From an uncultured beta proteobacterium (GTDB lineage: Bacteria; Pseudomonadota; Gammaproteobacteria; Burkholderiales; Burkholderiaceae_C): DNA of 36,995 nt. The number at the start of each line of letters is the position of its first letter. Positions within the stretch are counted from its first letter, which is position 1. Position numbers and translations under genes: made by a program. Positions 1 to 6,138 of this stretch are shown one piece after another. The notes beneath the pieces were generated by a model. That model ran no database searches, was not told the origin of the DNA, and saw nothing but the letters and a program-made list of their open reading frames with translations. The stretch lies in the NCBI GenBank assembly GCA_903894475.1, contig CAITQH010000047.1:1-36995 (forward strand). The letters are read 5' to 3'.

Positions 1-50
1 AGGCCGAGTGGGGCGCCGTGATTCGGGAAGCGGGCATCAAGTTTGAGTGA
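1..50 (+). CDS. C-terminal end of a Bug/TctC-type substrate-binding protein (partial)
   Basis: Only the last 15 codons lie in the window, reading AEWGAVIREAGIKFE and a TGA stop at 48-50. A W-x-x-[VI]-I-x-x-[AS]-G-I-K ending is characteristic of Bug/TctC extracytoplasmic solute receptors of the tripartite tricarboxylate transporter family, which are very numerous in Burkholderiales. The ligand cannot be read from this fragment. The assignment rests on a short tail, so it is tentative. Confidence 0.55.
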   Translation, partial: AEWGAVIREAGIKFE

Positions 51-101
51 GCCTGCGGGTTGTCGGTAGTGCAGCGCAACCCGACTTACAGATGTTCAAA
101 T

Positions 102-160
102 TGACCGCCAATTACCGGTCATTGATTCCGGCCGTCAATGGCGGTCAGAAACCGCTTTTT
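102..160 (+). terminator. Long inverted repeat with T-tract, possible terminator of the Bug-type gene
   Basis: Perfect 9-bp arms TGACCGCCA (102-110) and TGGCGGTCA (139-147) enclose a loop that contains a further CCGG/CCGG pairing. A run of six T residues follows at 156-161. The loop is long for an intrinsic terminator and the T-tract is 8 bases past the stem, so this may instead be a dispersed palindromic repeat. The rest of 51-238 shows no gene. Confidence 0.35.
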
Positions 161-274
161 TGGCATATTGAAGCGCTTTCGAACTTGAAAATATTCCGGC
201 CAACAGGTAAGTTGCACGCAGTGGCGTGACGCATTAGAATGTATCAACGTCAATGTATATCCAAGTCAATCATG

Positions 275-523
275 ATGAATCTACAAATTGCCAAATGGGG
301 TAACAGCCTTGCTGTGCGCATTCCCGCTGACTATGTGCGCCAAATCGGCGTCAAAGAAGGGGATCAACTGATAGCGCACCTGAGCATTGATGGCGCGTTG
401 AATCTGAGCGTGCCGTCTCGGTGGAGCCGCAAAGCCTTCGCGCAGGAATTAGCGCACGATGCCAAGGCGCTGCCGATGGGCACTTCGGTCATGGAACAGT
501 TGCGGCAAGGGGCGCGGTACTGA
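275..523 (+). CDS. AbrB/MazE-like antitoxin of a VapBC-type pair
   Basis: This 82-residue protein starts MNLQIAKWGNSLAVRIP, the swapped-hairpin AbrB/SpoVT DNA-binding signature seen in MazE and many VapB antitoxins, and has a less conserved C-terminal part that would wrap the toxin. Adjacent ATG codons at 272 and 275 are both possible starts, and neither has a strong Shine-Dalgarno sequence. An upstream ATG at 239 would add residues before the conserved domain start and is less likely. The stop overlaps the start of the downstream PIN-domain gene (TGATG at 521-525), the usual translational coupling of such pairs. By family knowledge the antitoxin binds its own promoter and neutralises the toxin. 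The call is solid at family level; the specific partner follows from position. Confidence 0.85.
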   Translation: MNLQIAKWGNSLAVRIPADYVRQIGVKEGDQLIAHLSIDGALNLSVPSRWSRKAFAQELAHDAKALPMGTSVMEQLRQGARY

Positions 524-945
524 TGCTGTACGTCGATACCAGCGTCCTCGTCGCGCTATGCACCAATGAGGCCAAAACGGCCGAGGTGCTCAAGTGGTAT
601 GCCGCATGCACCGTCGAACTCGCTTCTGCAGCGTGGTGCGTCACTGAATTTGCCAGTGCCCTGGGCATCAAGCAGCGCACTGGGCAATTGATCGAGTCGC
701 AGACGCAGACCGCGTGGGTGCAGTTCGAGCGCATTTGTGCCAACGACCTGCAGTTGCTACCGGTGGAGACCATGTCGTTTCACAAGGCTGCGCTGATGAC
801 CATGGACGCGGCTGCAGGCTTGCGCGCTGGAGATGCCTTGCATCTTGCTTGTGCCATAGAAGCCAATGCACAGGGCATAGTCACTTTGGACACCGTCCTG
901 GCCAAGAATGCCAAGCGTTTCAAGTTGAAGTCAGTGGCAATTTAG
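523..945 (+). CDS. vapC: PIN-domain toxin (VapC-like ribonuclease)
   Basis: The 140-residue product begins MLYVDTSVLVAL, with the first PIN acidic residue in VDTS. It continues with a conserved Glu in VTEFASAL (about residue 47) and Asp residues in RAGDALHLA and VTLDTVL near the C-terminus. These four acidic positions form the Mg2+ site of PIN endoribonucleases. Family members usually cleave tRNA or rRNA and arrest translation when freed from antitoxin. The ATG at 523 overlaps the antitoxin stop by one base. The C-terminus is intact and length is normal for VapC, so the toxin should be functional. The RNA target cannot be inferred. Confidence 0.88.
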   Translation: MLYVDTSVLVALCTNEAKTAEVLKWYAACTVELASAAWCVTEFASALGIKQRTGQLIESQTQTAWVQFERICANDLQLLPVETMSFHKAALMTMDAAAGLRAGDALHLACAIEANAQGIVTLDTVLAKNAKRFKLKSVAI

Positions 946-1041
946 CGATGTATTCACCCGAAATTGCCGTCGTTCCGCTGGATATCGGCAACGGGCACGG
1001 CACCGTATGCCACGCCTGCTTCTTGACGGCGTTGGGTTGTC

Positions 1042-1245
1042 CTACCCGCGATAACCCAGCATCCTCGCTGGCAGGAACAGGATGGTTTTCACCAAGGCCA
1101 GCACCGCGCCTATGCTGATGCCAATCAGTTTCAGTGGAATTGAGATCAGCCAGACGACAGGCCAAACTATCAGCGCCAGTAGAGCAAGGGGCCAGCACAG
1201 CACGAACAGGATGCACCAGCCGATCAGGAAGAGCAGTGTCTTCAC
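1042..1245 (-). CDS. Small integral membrane protein, 67 aa
   Basis: The product is almost wholly hydrophobic: two long apolar segments (about residues 3-40 and 42-60) are broken by Pro and a few polar residues, with a basic end (ARMLGYRG). It starts with GTG at 1245, four bases after the stop of the upstream small gene, so the two are probably co-transcribed. I do not recognise a characterised family. Its membrane location is the only thing the sequence supports. The gene converges on the vapC-like gene with about 95 bases between them. Confidence 0.6.
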   Translation of the reverse strand: MKTLLFLIGWCILFVLCWPLALLALIVWPVVWLISIPLKLIGISIGAVLALVKTILFLPARMLGYRG

Positions 1246-1249
1246 TGGC

Positions 1250-1435
1250 TTACGAGCGATGAGCCACGACGCTGACCCTTTCCAGTGTCACCACAGCGGC
1301 CGCCTGACCATTGGTGGCAAGCACCGCTTCCCGCGAGACAGCATCGAACTTCCAGAGCATGGCGCCGTTGATTGCGACAGTTATCAGGACTGCTACCAAA
1401 AGTCCGGCGAAGCGGGTTGTGCGATTTGTGTTCAT
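1250..1435 (-). CDS. Small single-span membrane protein, 61 aa
   Basis: MNTNRTTRFAGLLV opens a short basic N-terminus followed by one hydrophobic helix (about residues 9-28) and a roughly 33-residue soluble tail rich in Ala and Val. A strong ribosome-binding site (GGAGGG) sits 6 bases before the ATG, which is good evidence that this short frame is really translated. A single N-terminal span with N-in charges suggests a tail outside the cytoplasm, or possibly an uncleaved signal anchor. It heads a two-gene unit with the 67-aa membrane protein. No family recognised. Confidence 0.6.
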   Translation of the reverse strand: MNTNRTTRFAGLLVAVLITVAINGAMLWKFDAVSREAVLATNGQAAAVVTLERVSVVAHRS

Positions 1436-1879
1436 TTGATCCCTCCAGTTTCAGGCCATCTTGGCCCGTTGAAGAGAATGTACGGACGCTGATCTTCGAT
1501 TGCACGGGCAATGCGACAGACTGCGCCGTGGTGCGATGGATTGGGTGAATTTTGCGATCGAGCAGGGTTGCTGCGCGCTGGATTCGTGGGTCCTTGGTTG
1601 GGCAAGTTGAGTTCACGCATCGCGGCGCAAGCGGGCTTTCCCCATACTCACTAAATGGGGGATATGCAAGGGCTGAATGGCCAGTCACCTTCGCCCGGAA
1701 TAACCATGCCGTGTTTGTCGGAATTTTTAATACTGTATAAAAATCCCTAAAAACCGCGCAAACTCAGGCTGCAAGTCACTTGTAGGAGGATTCAGTACCA
1801 AGTTTATCGAGCAGGTTTTGCTCTGTACATTTCGTAAGCGGCTCAATTCGCTTCCCCACCTCTCCAAGGAGAAGAACAC
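1436..1879. other. Non-coding stretch between divergent small genes
   Basis: No convincing gene is seen. The reading frames present lack ribosome-binding sites and resemble no family. The only signals are an AT-rich patch at 1714-1745 (TTGTCG at 1715-1720 and TATAAA at 1736-1741, spacing 15, shorter than the sigma-70 optimum), which could be the promoter of the PAN-domain gene, and an orphan AGGAGG at about 1784-1789 with no start codon at the proper distance. Confidence 0.4.
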
Positions 1880-2293
1880 ATGAATTCCCCATCAGAAGGC
1901 CCAAAGTCAGGCGGTGCCATACAGGCAATCATTGTTGGGCTCGTTCTTGCACTTCTGGCAGGAAGCAGTTCGCCTTGGTGGTGGAATAAGGTGTCCCCTA
2001 GCAGCAAGTCCGCCAGCAGCGGTTCAGGCGGGTCTTCACATCTACCAACACACTTTATGGGGCCACTCGAAGGCGGAACTAACAGGCAAGGAAGCGACCT
2101 ATCAGCAGTGGGCATTCAATCGAACAACGCTTCAGAGTGCTCAGACCTCTGCGATCGAGATGACAACTGCATGGCAATGACATTCGTCAAGCACAACAAT
2201 GCCAACGGAGGGATTTGCTGGCCGAAGGGGTCAGTGGCCAGTCCAGCACCGAATCAATCAATGGTCTCCGCTGTGAAGCAACATCGCCGCTGA
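1880..2293 (+). CDS. Membrane-anchored PAN/Apple-domain protein
   Basis: The 137-residue protein has a short hydrophilic N-terminus, one hydrophobic helix (about residues 14-31), a Ser/Gly-rich linker and a C-terminal domain with four Cys in the order ECSDLC, NC and IC (about residues 88-115). The core ECSDLCDRDDNCMAMTF, then GGICWPKG, matches PAN/Apple folds, which bind proteins or carbohydrates and are disulfide-bonded. The domain should therefore lie outside the cytoplasm. The ATG at 1880 is preceded by a good AAGGAGAAG at 1866-1874. Base use is more AT-rich than in the housekeeping genes, and an attC-like structure follows the stop by 7 bases, both consistent with acquisition as a gene cassette. 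Domain call is good; function is unknown. Confidence 0.72.
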   Translation: MNSPSEGPKSGGAIQAIIVGLVLALLAGSSSPWWWNKVSPSSKSASSGSGGSSHLPTHFMGPLEGGTNRQGSDLSAVGIQSNNASECSDLCDRDDNCMAMTFVKHNNANGGICWPKGSVASPAPNQSMVSAVKQHRR

Positions 2294-2300
2294 CAGAGCC

Positions 2301-2408
2301 GCCTAACACTCGCTCAAGCCAAGCGCCAACGGCAGGCCACCAGGCCCGGTCTGGCGGTACGCGGCGCATTTTTGCCGGCCTTGGCTTGGCGACAGCACGG
2401 GTTTCAGC
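2301..2408 (+). repeat. attC-like (integron recombination site) imperfect palindrome, degenerate
   Basis: The element begins seven bases after the PAN-domain gene stop with GCCTAAC (2301-2307), a perfect RYYYAAC box. CTCAAGCC (2313-2320) follows, and CAAGCCAAG-c-GCC pairs with GGC-CTTGGCTTG near 2377-2389, leaving one unpaired C, as the extrahelical bases of attC sites do. The far end reads GGGTTTCAGC instead of the expected GTTRRRY, so the last box is degenerate. Overall length of about 107 bases lies within the attC size range. No integrase and no second attC are visible. Confidence 0.42.
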
Positions 2409-2650
2409 TATGCCATGACGCCCAAGCGGGTATCGGAACCTGCCTCTGGATAAGCAGATTAGGGAACGAGTTGTATCACCATGGTCTGCTAGTCAAATGC
2501 GGCATCTGCTGCACTAATGCCGGTCTTTTCTGGCAAATCATTCTTTTTTACGACGCTAAAGTGAACCAAAAGCCTTTGCGGCAAGAGACGAGCGTTTCAT
2601 CGGATCCGCCCCCGTTAAGTGACAAGACCAACGACACCGAGGAGTTTCAA
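2409..2650. other. Non-coding stretch upstream of the 88-aa gene
   Basis: I see no gene here. Apart from the ribosome-binding site just before 2651 there is no recognisable promoter or repeat. The segment may be the untranslated part of a mobile cassette or simple spacer. Confidence 0.35.
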
Positions 2651-2917
2651 ATGAATATCACGACAGCAATCGCCGTAATGAGCTTACCTGTAGCCTGCGT
2701 CGCTGCTGCTGCAGCCCTGATGCGCTTGTTCGATGTGAAGGACGCCACACCAGCGCAGTCTCAAGCCGAAGCCGAGAAGTTGCTGAGGCAGGCCAACCAA
2801 GAAGTAACGATACGCCGCCGAGTAAGGGCTGGTGCGCCAAGCAATGCAGCATTTGCCGAATTCCCACGTTTCCCGGTGTACTCACTCGTCAGGCAACCGG
2901 CAGGGGAGAGCGAGTGA
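2651..2917 (+). CDS. Hypothetical small membrane-anchored protein, 88 aa
   Basis: A GAGGAG ribosome-binding site at 2639-2644 precedes the ATG at 2651, which supports this start over longer upstream frames. The protein has an apolar N-terminal helix (about residues 5-23) that could be a signal anchor, then a charged helical stretch rich in Ala, Glu and Gln (about residues 30-55, possible coiled coil) and a short Pro-containing tail. No known domain is recognised. It lies in the accessory region between the attC-like element and the broken IHF-like gene. Confidence 0.5.
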   Translation: MNITTAIAVMSLPVACVAAAAALMRLFDVKDATPAQSQAEAEKLLRQANQEVTIRRRVRAGAPSNAAFAEFPRFPVYSLVRQPAGESE

Positions 2918-3056
2918 GTGTCGCTGCAAAAACATGGGCATCGATCCCTGACACAAGCACGCACTGGTGGCGCATTGTGAAACCTGCACTTACCAGTTGT
3001 GCTTTGCTGGTCTGGCGCTGGCTGTGACGGGCTGTTGCGCCCTGCCTCTATGCTCA

Positions 3057-3351
3057 TCATCCACCCCGCTCATCCGCCGCCCCACGCAACGCCTTGCCGG
3101 GCTTGAAGCGGACAGTTCGTTTCTCTGGGATGGCAACACTTTCTCCGGTGCGCAGGTTGCGACCAATGCGGGCAGCACGGTGGTTGACCGAGAAGCTGCC
3201 GAAGCCACGAATCTCAATGTGATGACCGGCTACCAACGCATCCTGCATGGCGTCGAGCAGGGTGTTAACGGCGAACTCCGTGTCGTTCCTGGTCAGGTTG
3301 ACAAAGCGCGCGGCCAACTCGGCGATGAGGTCCGAACGGTTTACGGGTCAC
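3057..3351 (-). pseudogene. IHF-beta-like DNA-binding protein gene with a 5' frameshift
   Basis: The body encodes the HU/IHF fold. The DNA-binding beta-arm region HIEIRGFGSFSVNHRAARIG, then GRNLRTGE and RFKPGKALR, is closest to IHF beta. The protein normally starts M-T-R-S-D-L-I-x-x-L. Here GTG ACC CGT (3351-3343, M-T-R) is followed by an extra AAACCGT (3342-3336), and only then TCG GAC CTC ATC GCC GAG TTG (S-D-L-I-A-E-L). The extra bases form a CCGT-AAA-CCGT duplication that breaks the frame. In the body frame a stop lies right upstream and no ATG or GTG precedes the domain; TTG at 3317 is the first usable start and would delete about 10 residues of helix 1. No clear ribosome-binding site precedes either start. 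This is likely a decaying extra copy, since the main ihfB usually lies beside rpsA. Confidence 0.75.
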
Positions 3352-3360
3352 CCAGAAGAA

Positions 3361-3564
3361 TTACATCGGCTCAATCGTACTGGGGCATTTGTCCATCAGC
3401 GGAATCCGCGTGTAGATGTGCTTGCCCTTGAAGCTGTAGGTGCACTGCTTAACGTCCTTCCCGGACTGACCTCTGACAATATCCTCGCGGACAAACACGG
3501 CAACTTCGGCCAAGACAGACGATGCGAAAGCCGCGATGCACAGCGCCAGGATGGTTGACTTCAT
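3361..3564 (-). CDS. Small secreted protein with two cysteines, 67 aa
   Basis: MKSTILALCIAAFASSVLA is a clear Sec signal peptide with likely cleavage after Ala19. The mature protein is about 48 residues and holds two Cys (in KQCTYSF and DKCPS) that could form a disulfide in the periplasm. The ATG at 3564 has a strong AAAGGAG ribosome-binding site 6 bases upstream, so the longer frame starting further upstream is rejected. It lies directly upstream of the broken IHF-like gene on the same strand. No family is recognised with confidence; the KQCTYSFKGK pattern recalls small exported DUF proteins of Burkholderiales, but that is only an impression. Confidence 0.65.
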   Translation of the reverse strand: MKSTILALCIAAFASSVLAEVAVFVREDIVRGQSGKDVKQCTYSFKGKHIYTRIPLMDKCPSTIEPM

Positions 3565-3828
3565 TGAACTCCTTTGATGATTGCATTCTAGGGTTGTACG
3601 ACGATGCTGGCGCCATGGCCAGCAATAGGGCAGACACGCCGTCGCTATTGAAATTAAGCAGCGACCACCGTACACTGGCAGCGCCTTCTGAATCAGTTGA
3701 GCCAGTACGCTCGGATACTTCGGTATCAGCACTGGACACTTGGTGGTTCAGGAGGCTTCCCACCTTTTGGCCTCGGATTCCGAAAATCCGCTTACATCCG
3801 CCGTTACATCGTTAGAAAGCAACAGCGC
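3565..3828. other. Intergenic stretch with no recognisable gene
   Basis: Overlapping frames on both strands here have no ribosome-binding sites and no family resemblance. The segment contains the upstream region of the small secreted gene at 3564 and ends at the tRNA-Lys terminator. No att-like duplication of the tRNA 3' end was noticed. Confidence 0.4.
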
Positions 3829-3867
3829 AAAAGAAAAAGCCTGCTATGTTTTAAGTAGCAGACTTTC
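3829..3867 (-). terminator. Intrinsic terminator after tRNA-Lys
   Basis: On the minus strand, AAAG-t-CTGCTA and TAGCAG-g-CTTT form a stem with one mismatch and a 9-base loop, followed directly by TTCTTTT (stem at 3836-3866, T-tract to 3829). It sits 21 bases beyond the tRNA 3' end, in the right orientation and place to end the tRNA transcript. Confidence 0.75.
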
Positions 3868-3887
3868 CTTGTGCCGTAAGGCTCATT

Positions 3888-3963
3888 TGGTAGGATGTGC
3901 GAGATTCGAACTCGCGACCAACGGATTAAAAGTCCGCTGCTCTACCAACTGAGCTAACATCCC
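3888..3963 (-). tRNA. tRNA-Lys (anticodon TTT)
   Basis: The minus strand folds as a complete 76-base cloverleaf: acceptor GGGATGT with ACATCCT (first pair G-U), D-arm with AGCTCAGTTGGTAGAGC, anticodon loop CTTTTAA giving anticodon TTT, T-loop GTTCGAATC and an encoded CCA end at 3890-3888. Lys(TTT) reads AAA/AAG codons. In E. coli, lysine tRNA genes also follow the tolB-pal-cpoB genes, so the position here fits an old gene order. The accessory region begins at its 3' side. Confidence 0.97.
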
Positions 3964-3972
3964 ATCAGGTCC

Positions 3973-3990
3973 TCAAAAACGGGTTTTTGA
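3973..3990. repeat. 18-bp palindrome between tcdA and tRNA-Lys
   Basis: TCAAAAAC and GTTTTTGA are perfect inverted 8-mers separated by two bases. The structure lies downstream of tcdA and about 10 bases upstream of the tRNA 5' end. It could terminate the tolB-tcdA transcript or be part of the tRNA promoter/leader. The loop of two bases would make a poor hairpin, so the role is uncertain. Confidence 0.4.
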
Positions 3991-4018
3991 TTATCCGGTA
4001 AAGCCAAGAATTGTAGCT

Positions 4019-4783
4019 TCATTTTGACGCATCACCCGACTGGCTGGCGACCCGATCAAGAATCCAGCCTGCCGCACACTGACCGAAGGTGGCGGTCACG
4101 CTGACCACCGAGCCGTAACCATGGCAATTGAGCGTTCCATCACCGGTCACCTCGCATGAGACGTCGGGCTGCTGGACGCTTTCGCGGCTGAAAACGCAGG
4201 CAATACCGATCTTCTTGCCAGCAGCCGGCGCCGCGTGCTCTTTGCGCAGACGGTAGCGCAGCTGTGCCAGCAAGGGATCGTGCGTGCTTTGGGACAAGTC
4301 GTCGATGTCTACAAGATGCGCATGACGTTTGCCGCCAGCCGCGCCGACAGAAATGAAAACGCTTGCGCTGCTGCGTGCCCAGGCCGCCATCGCGGTCTTG
4401 GCGCTGACCTGGTCGCAGGCATCGATAACTGCAGTGACGTCCACTGGCATCAGTGCCGGCCAATTGCCGGGTTCGACAAATTCCTCGACACAGTGGACCT
4501 CGCAATCCGGGTTGAACGAGTGGATCCGGTCGCGCATCGCCAGCACCTTGGCCTGCCCGACAGTCTCCAGAACCGCATGAATCTGACGGTTGATGTTGGA
4601 CTCGGCCACATGGTCCAGATCAATCAGCGTCAAGCGCGCAACGCCGCTACGCCCCAGCGCCTCAGCCGCCCAGGAACCCACGCCGCCAACGCCAATCACA
4701 GCCACATGGGCACGGCAAATCCGCTCGGCCCCGGTGATGCCGTACAAGCGCGTCAGGGCGGCAAAACGTCGATCAGTTGGCAC
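4019..4783 (-). CDS. tcdA: tRNA threonylcarbamoyladenosine dehydratase
   Basis: This 254-residue E1-like protein has an N-terminal RRFAALTRLYG motif, an ATP-binding Rossmann segment GVGGVGSWAAEALGRSG (about residues 31-47), the LIDLDHVAESNINRQ box (about 53-67) and an Asp-containing VIDACDQVSAKTA region. These are typical of TcdA/CsdL, which uses ATP to cyclise t6A37 to ct6A in ANN-decoding tRNAs, including tRNA-Lys encoded next door. The chosen start is GTG at 4783 because the longer frame runs into cpoB and has no family resemblance there; E. coli TcdA is of similar size (268 residues). It follows cpoB by 11 bases and is probably co-transcribed with it. Confidence 0.92.
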   Translation of the reverse strand: MPTDRRFAALTRLYGITGAERICRAHVAVIGVGGVGSWAAEALGRSGVARLTLIDLDHVAESNINRQIHAVLETVGQAKVLAMRDRIHSFNPDCEVHCVEEFVEPGNWPALMPVDVTAVIDACDQVSAKTAMAAWARSSASVFISVGAAGGKRHAHLVDIDDLSQSTHDPLLAQLRYRLRKEHAAPAAGKKIGIACVFSRESVQQPDVSCEVTGDGTLNCHGYGSVVSVTATFGQCAAGWILDRVASQSGDASK

Positions 4784-4794
4784 GCCGGCGCACC

Positions 4795-5577
4795 CTACTT
4801 GAGGCGCGTCAGTCTGTCCTTTGCCGCCACTGCAGCTTCGGACTGTGGATAGGCCTTGATCAAATCTTCCAGCGTCTTGCGTGCAGCGCGCGTGTCCTTG
4901 AGTTCGATCTGGCAATTGGCGATCGACAGGACCGCTTCCGGGCTACGTGGATGTTCGGGTTCCTTTGCCACAAGCGAGCGAAAATTGATCATCGCCTCCT
5001 TGTAGTCGCGCGTTGCGTACTGCGCGTTACCGAGCCAGAACAGGGCTGCCGATCCATATCCGCTTTGCGGGTAGCGCCTTAAAAAATCAAGGTAGGCCGA
5101 TTGCGCTGCAGCGAAATCACCTTTGCGAAAGACCGCCAGCGCTGCCTCAAACTCGCGCTTCTCTGCCGGTTCCGCCATGAATTCCTGACCGTCAAGCGCA
5201 ACTTTGACCGGCTCAAACTGACGCAGCCTGTCGTTCACGCCTTGCGTGATGTCTTTCTGTTTTCGCTGCAACTCGGCCAAATCGCGCGCCAACTGCTCAT
5301 TCATGCCTCTGAGTGTTGCTGTCTCGGCACGCAACACTTCAATATGGCTCTGCAGTTCAAGCAAACTGCGCCGCAACGCTGCGTTTTCGTCACCAGTTTC
5401 CTTGGCACGACTGCTACCCTGCTCGGCAATCAGTCGAACGGCGTCGACGCGTTGCCGCAAATCAAGTATGGCCTTGCGCGCCTCTTCGTCGTCAAACAAT
5501 CCAGCAGCAGCAGTCGCCGTCCAGCAGCAAAACATGAGCAGACCAGCAGTCCTGCCCCACAGCGTGATTGCGCCCAT
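4795..5577 (-). CDS. cpoB: Cell division coordinator CpoB (YbgF), Tol-Pal associated
   Basis: The 260-residue protein has a signal peptide (about residues 1-25, AxA-type site), a heptad-rich coiled coil (about 30-115) that in CpoB trimerises, and a C-terminal TPR domain (about 140-260) with repeats such as KGDFAAAQSAYLDFLRRYPQS and SAALFWLGNAQY. In E. coli CpoB links PBP1B/LpoB peptidoglycan synthesis to outer-membrane constriction by the Tol system in the periplasm. It follows pal by 11 bases and precedes tcdA by 11, as an operon would. Size and domain order are normal. Confidence 0.93.
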   Translation of the reverse strand: MGAITLWGRTAGLLMFCCWTATAAAGLFDDEEARKAILDLRQRVDAVRLIAEQGSSRAKETGDENAALRRSLLELQSHIEVLRAETATLRGMNEQLARDLAELQRKQKDITQGVNDRLRQFEPVKVALDGQEFMAEPAEKREFEAALAVFRKGDFAAAQSAYLDFLRRYPQSGYGSAALFWLGNAQYATRDYKEAMINFRSLVAKEPEHPRSPEAVLSIANCQIELKDTRAARKTLEDLIKAYPQSEAAVAAKDRLTRLK

Positions 5578-5588
5578 TTCTTGCTTGC

Positions 5589-6116
5589 CTAGCGGTAGCT
5601 TATTTCGGCGCGACGGTTTTTCGCCATGGCGGCTTCGTCATTGCCGGGCACGGCCGGCTTTTCCTTGCCAAAACTCACCGCTTCAAGCTGACTGTCAGGG
5701 GCGCCGAGCAGACCCAGTGCAGCGCGCACCGCCTCAGCGCGCTTCTGCCCAAGAGCCAGGTTGTACTCACGGCCACCACGTTCATCGGTATGTCCCTCAA
5801 TGGCCACTTTGCGAGCCTTGTCAGCCTTGATAAAACGTGCATGCGTCTCAATCAGAGTCTGAAATTCCGGCTTGATCACGAAGCTGTCCAGATCAAAATA
5901 TACGATCCTGGGACCGGTCGGCACGGCTCCCTGCGAACCAGATTTTTCAATATCAACCGAAGTCACACCGCGCTTTTCAACCGCACTACCGGTGCCGGTT
6001 TCTGATGCGACGGGCGTTCCAGACCTATCCTCCACCGGTACGTTATCGAGTTTTACCGAAGAGCCACAAGCCGCGAGCAGCGCCGTCGCAAAAAAAACCA
6101 ACAACCATCGTTTCAT
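5589..6116 (-). CDS. pal: Peptidoglycan-associated lipoprotein Pal
   Basis: The 175-residue product starts with a lipoprotein signal MKRWLLVFFATALLAAC, with acylated Cys at residue 17. After a short linker comes an OmpA-C domain: VYFDLDSFVIKPEF, then IEGHTDERGGREYNLALGQK, with the Asp and Arg that bind meso-diaminopimelate of peptidoglycan, ending in KNRRAEISYR. Pal anchors the outer membrane to peptidoglycan and interacts with TolB and TolA. An AAGGGG-type ribosome-binding site precedes the ATG. The gene is 22 bases downstream of tolB, the canonical order. Confidence 0.97.
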   Translation of the reverse strand: MKRWLLVFFATALLAACGSSVKLDNVPVEDRSGTPVASETGTGSAVEKRGVTSVDIEKSGSQGAVPTGPRIVYFDLDSFVIKPEFQTLIETHARFIKADKARKVAIEGHTDERGGREYNLALGQKRAEAVRAALGLLGAPDSQLEAVSFGKEKPAVPGNDEAAMAKNRRAEISYR

Positions 6117-6138
6117 GTATTACCCCTTGTCAAAGAAA

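Noticed and set aside
1731..1750. CTGTATA at 1733-1739 as a LexA (SOS) box
   Set aside because: A LexA site needs a CTG-N10-CAG palindrome; no CAG half-site is present at the right distance.
3811..3820. GTTAGAAAGC as an integron recombination box
   Set aside because: It does not satisfy GTTRRRY at the last position and has no paired partner box upstream.
3565..3828. Several frames on both strands as genes
   Set aside because: They lack ribosome-binding sites and any recognisable domain and overlap one another.
4784..4915. Longer start for tcdA
   Set aside because: The extension lies within cpoB and does not resemble TcdA; GTG at 4783 gives the family N-terminus.
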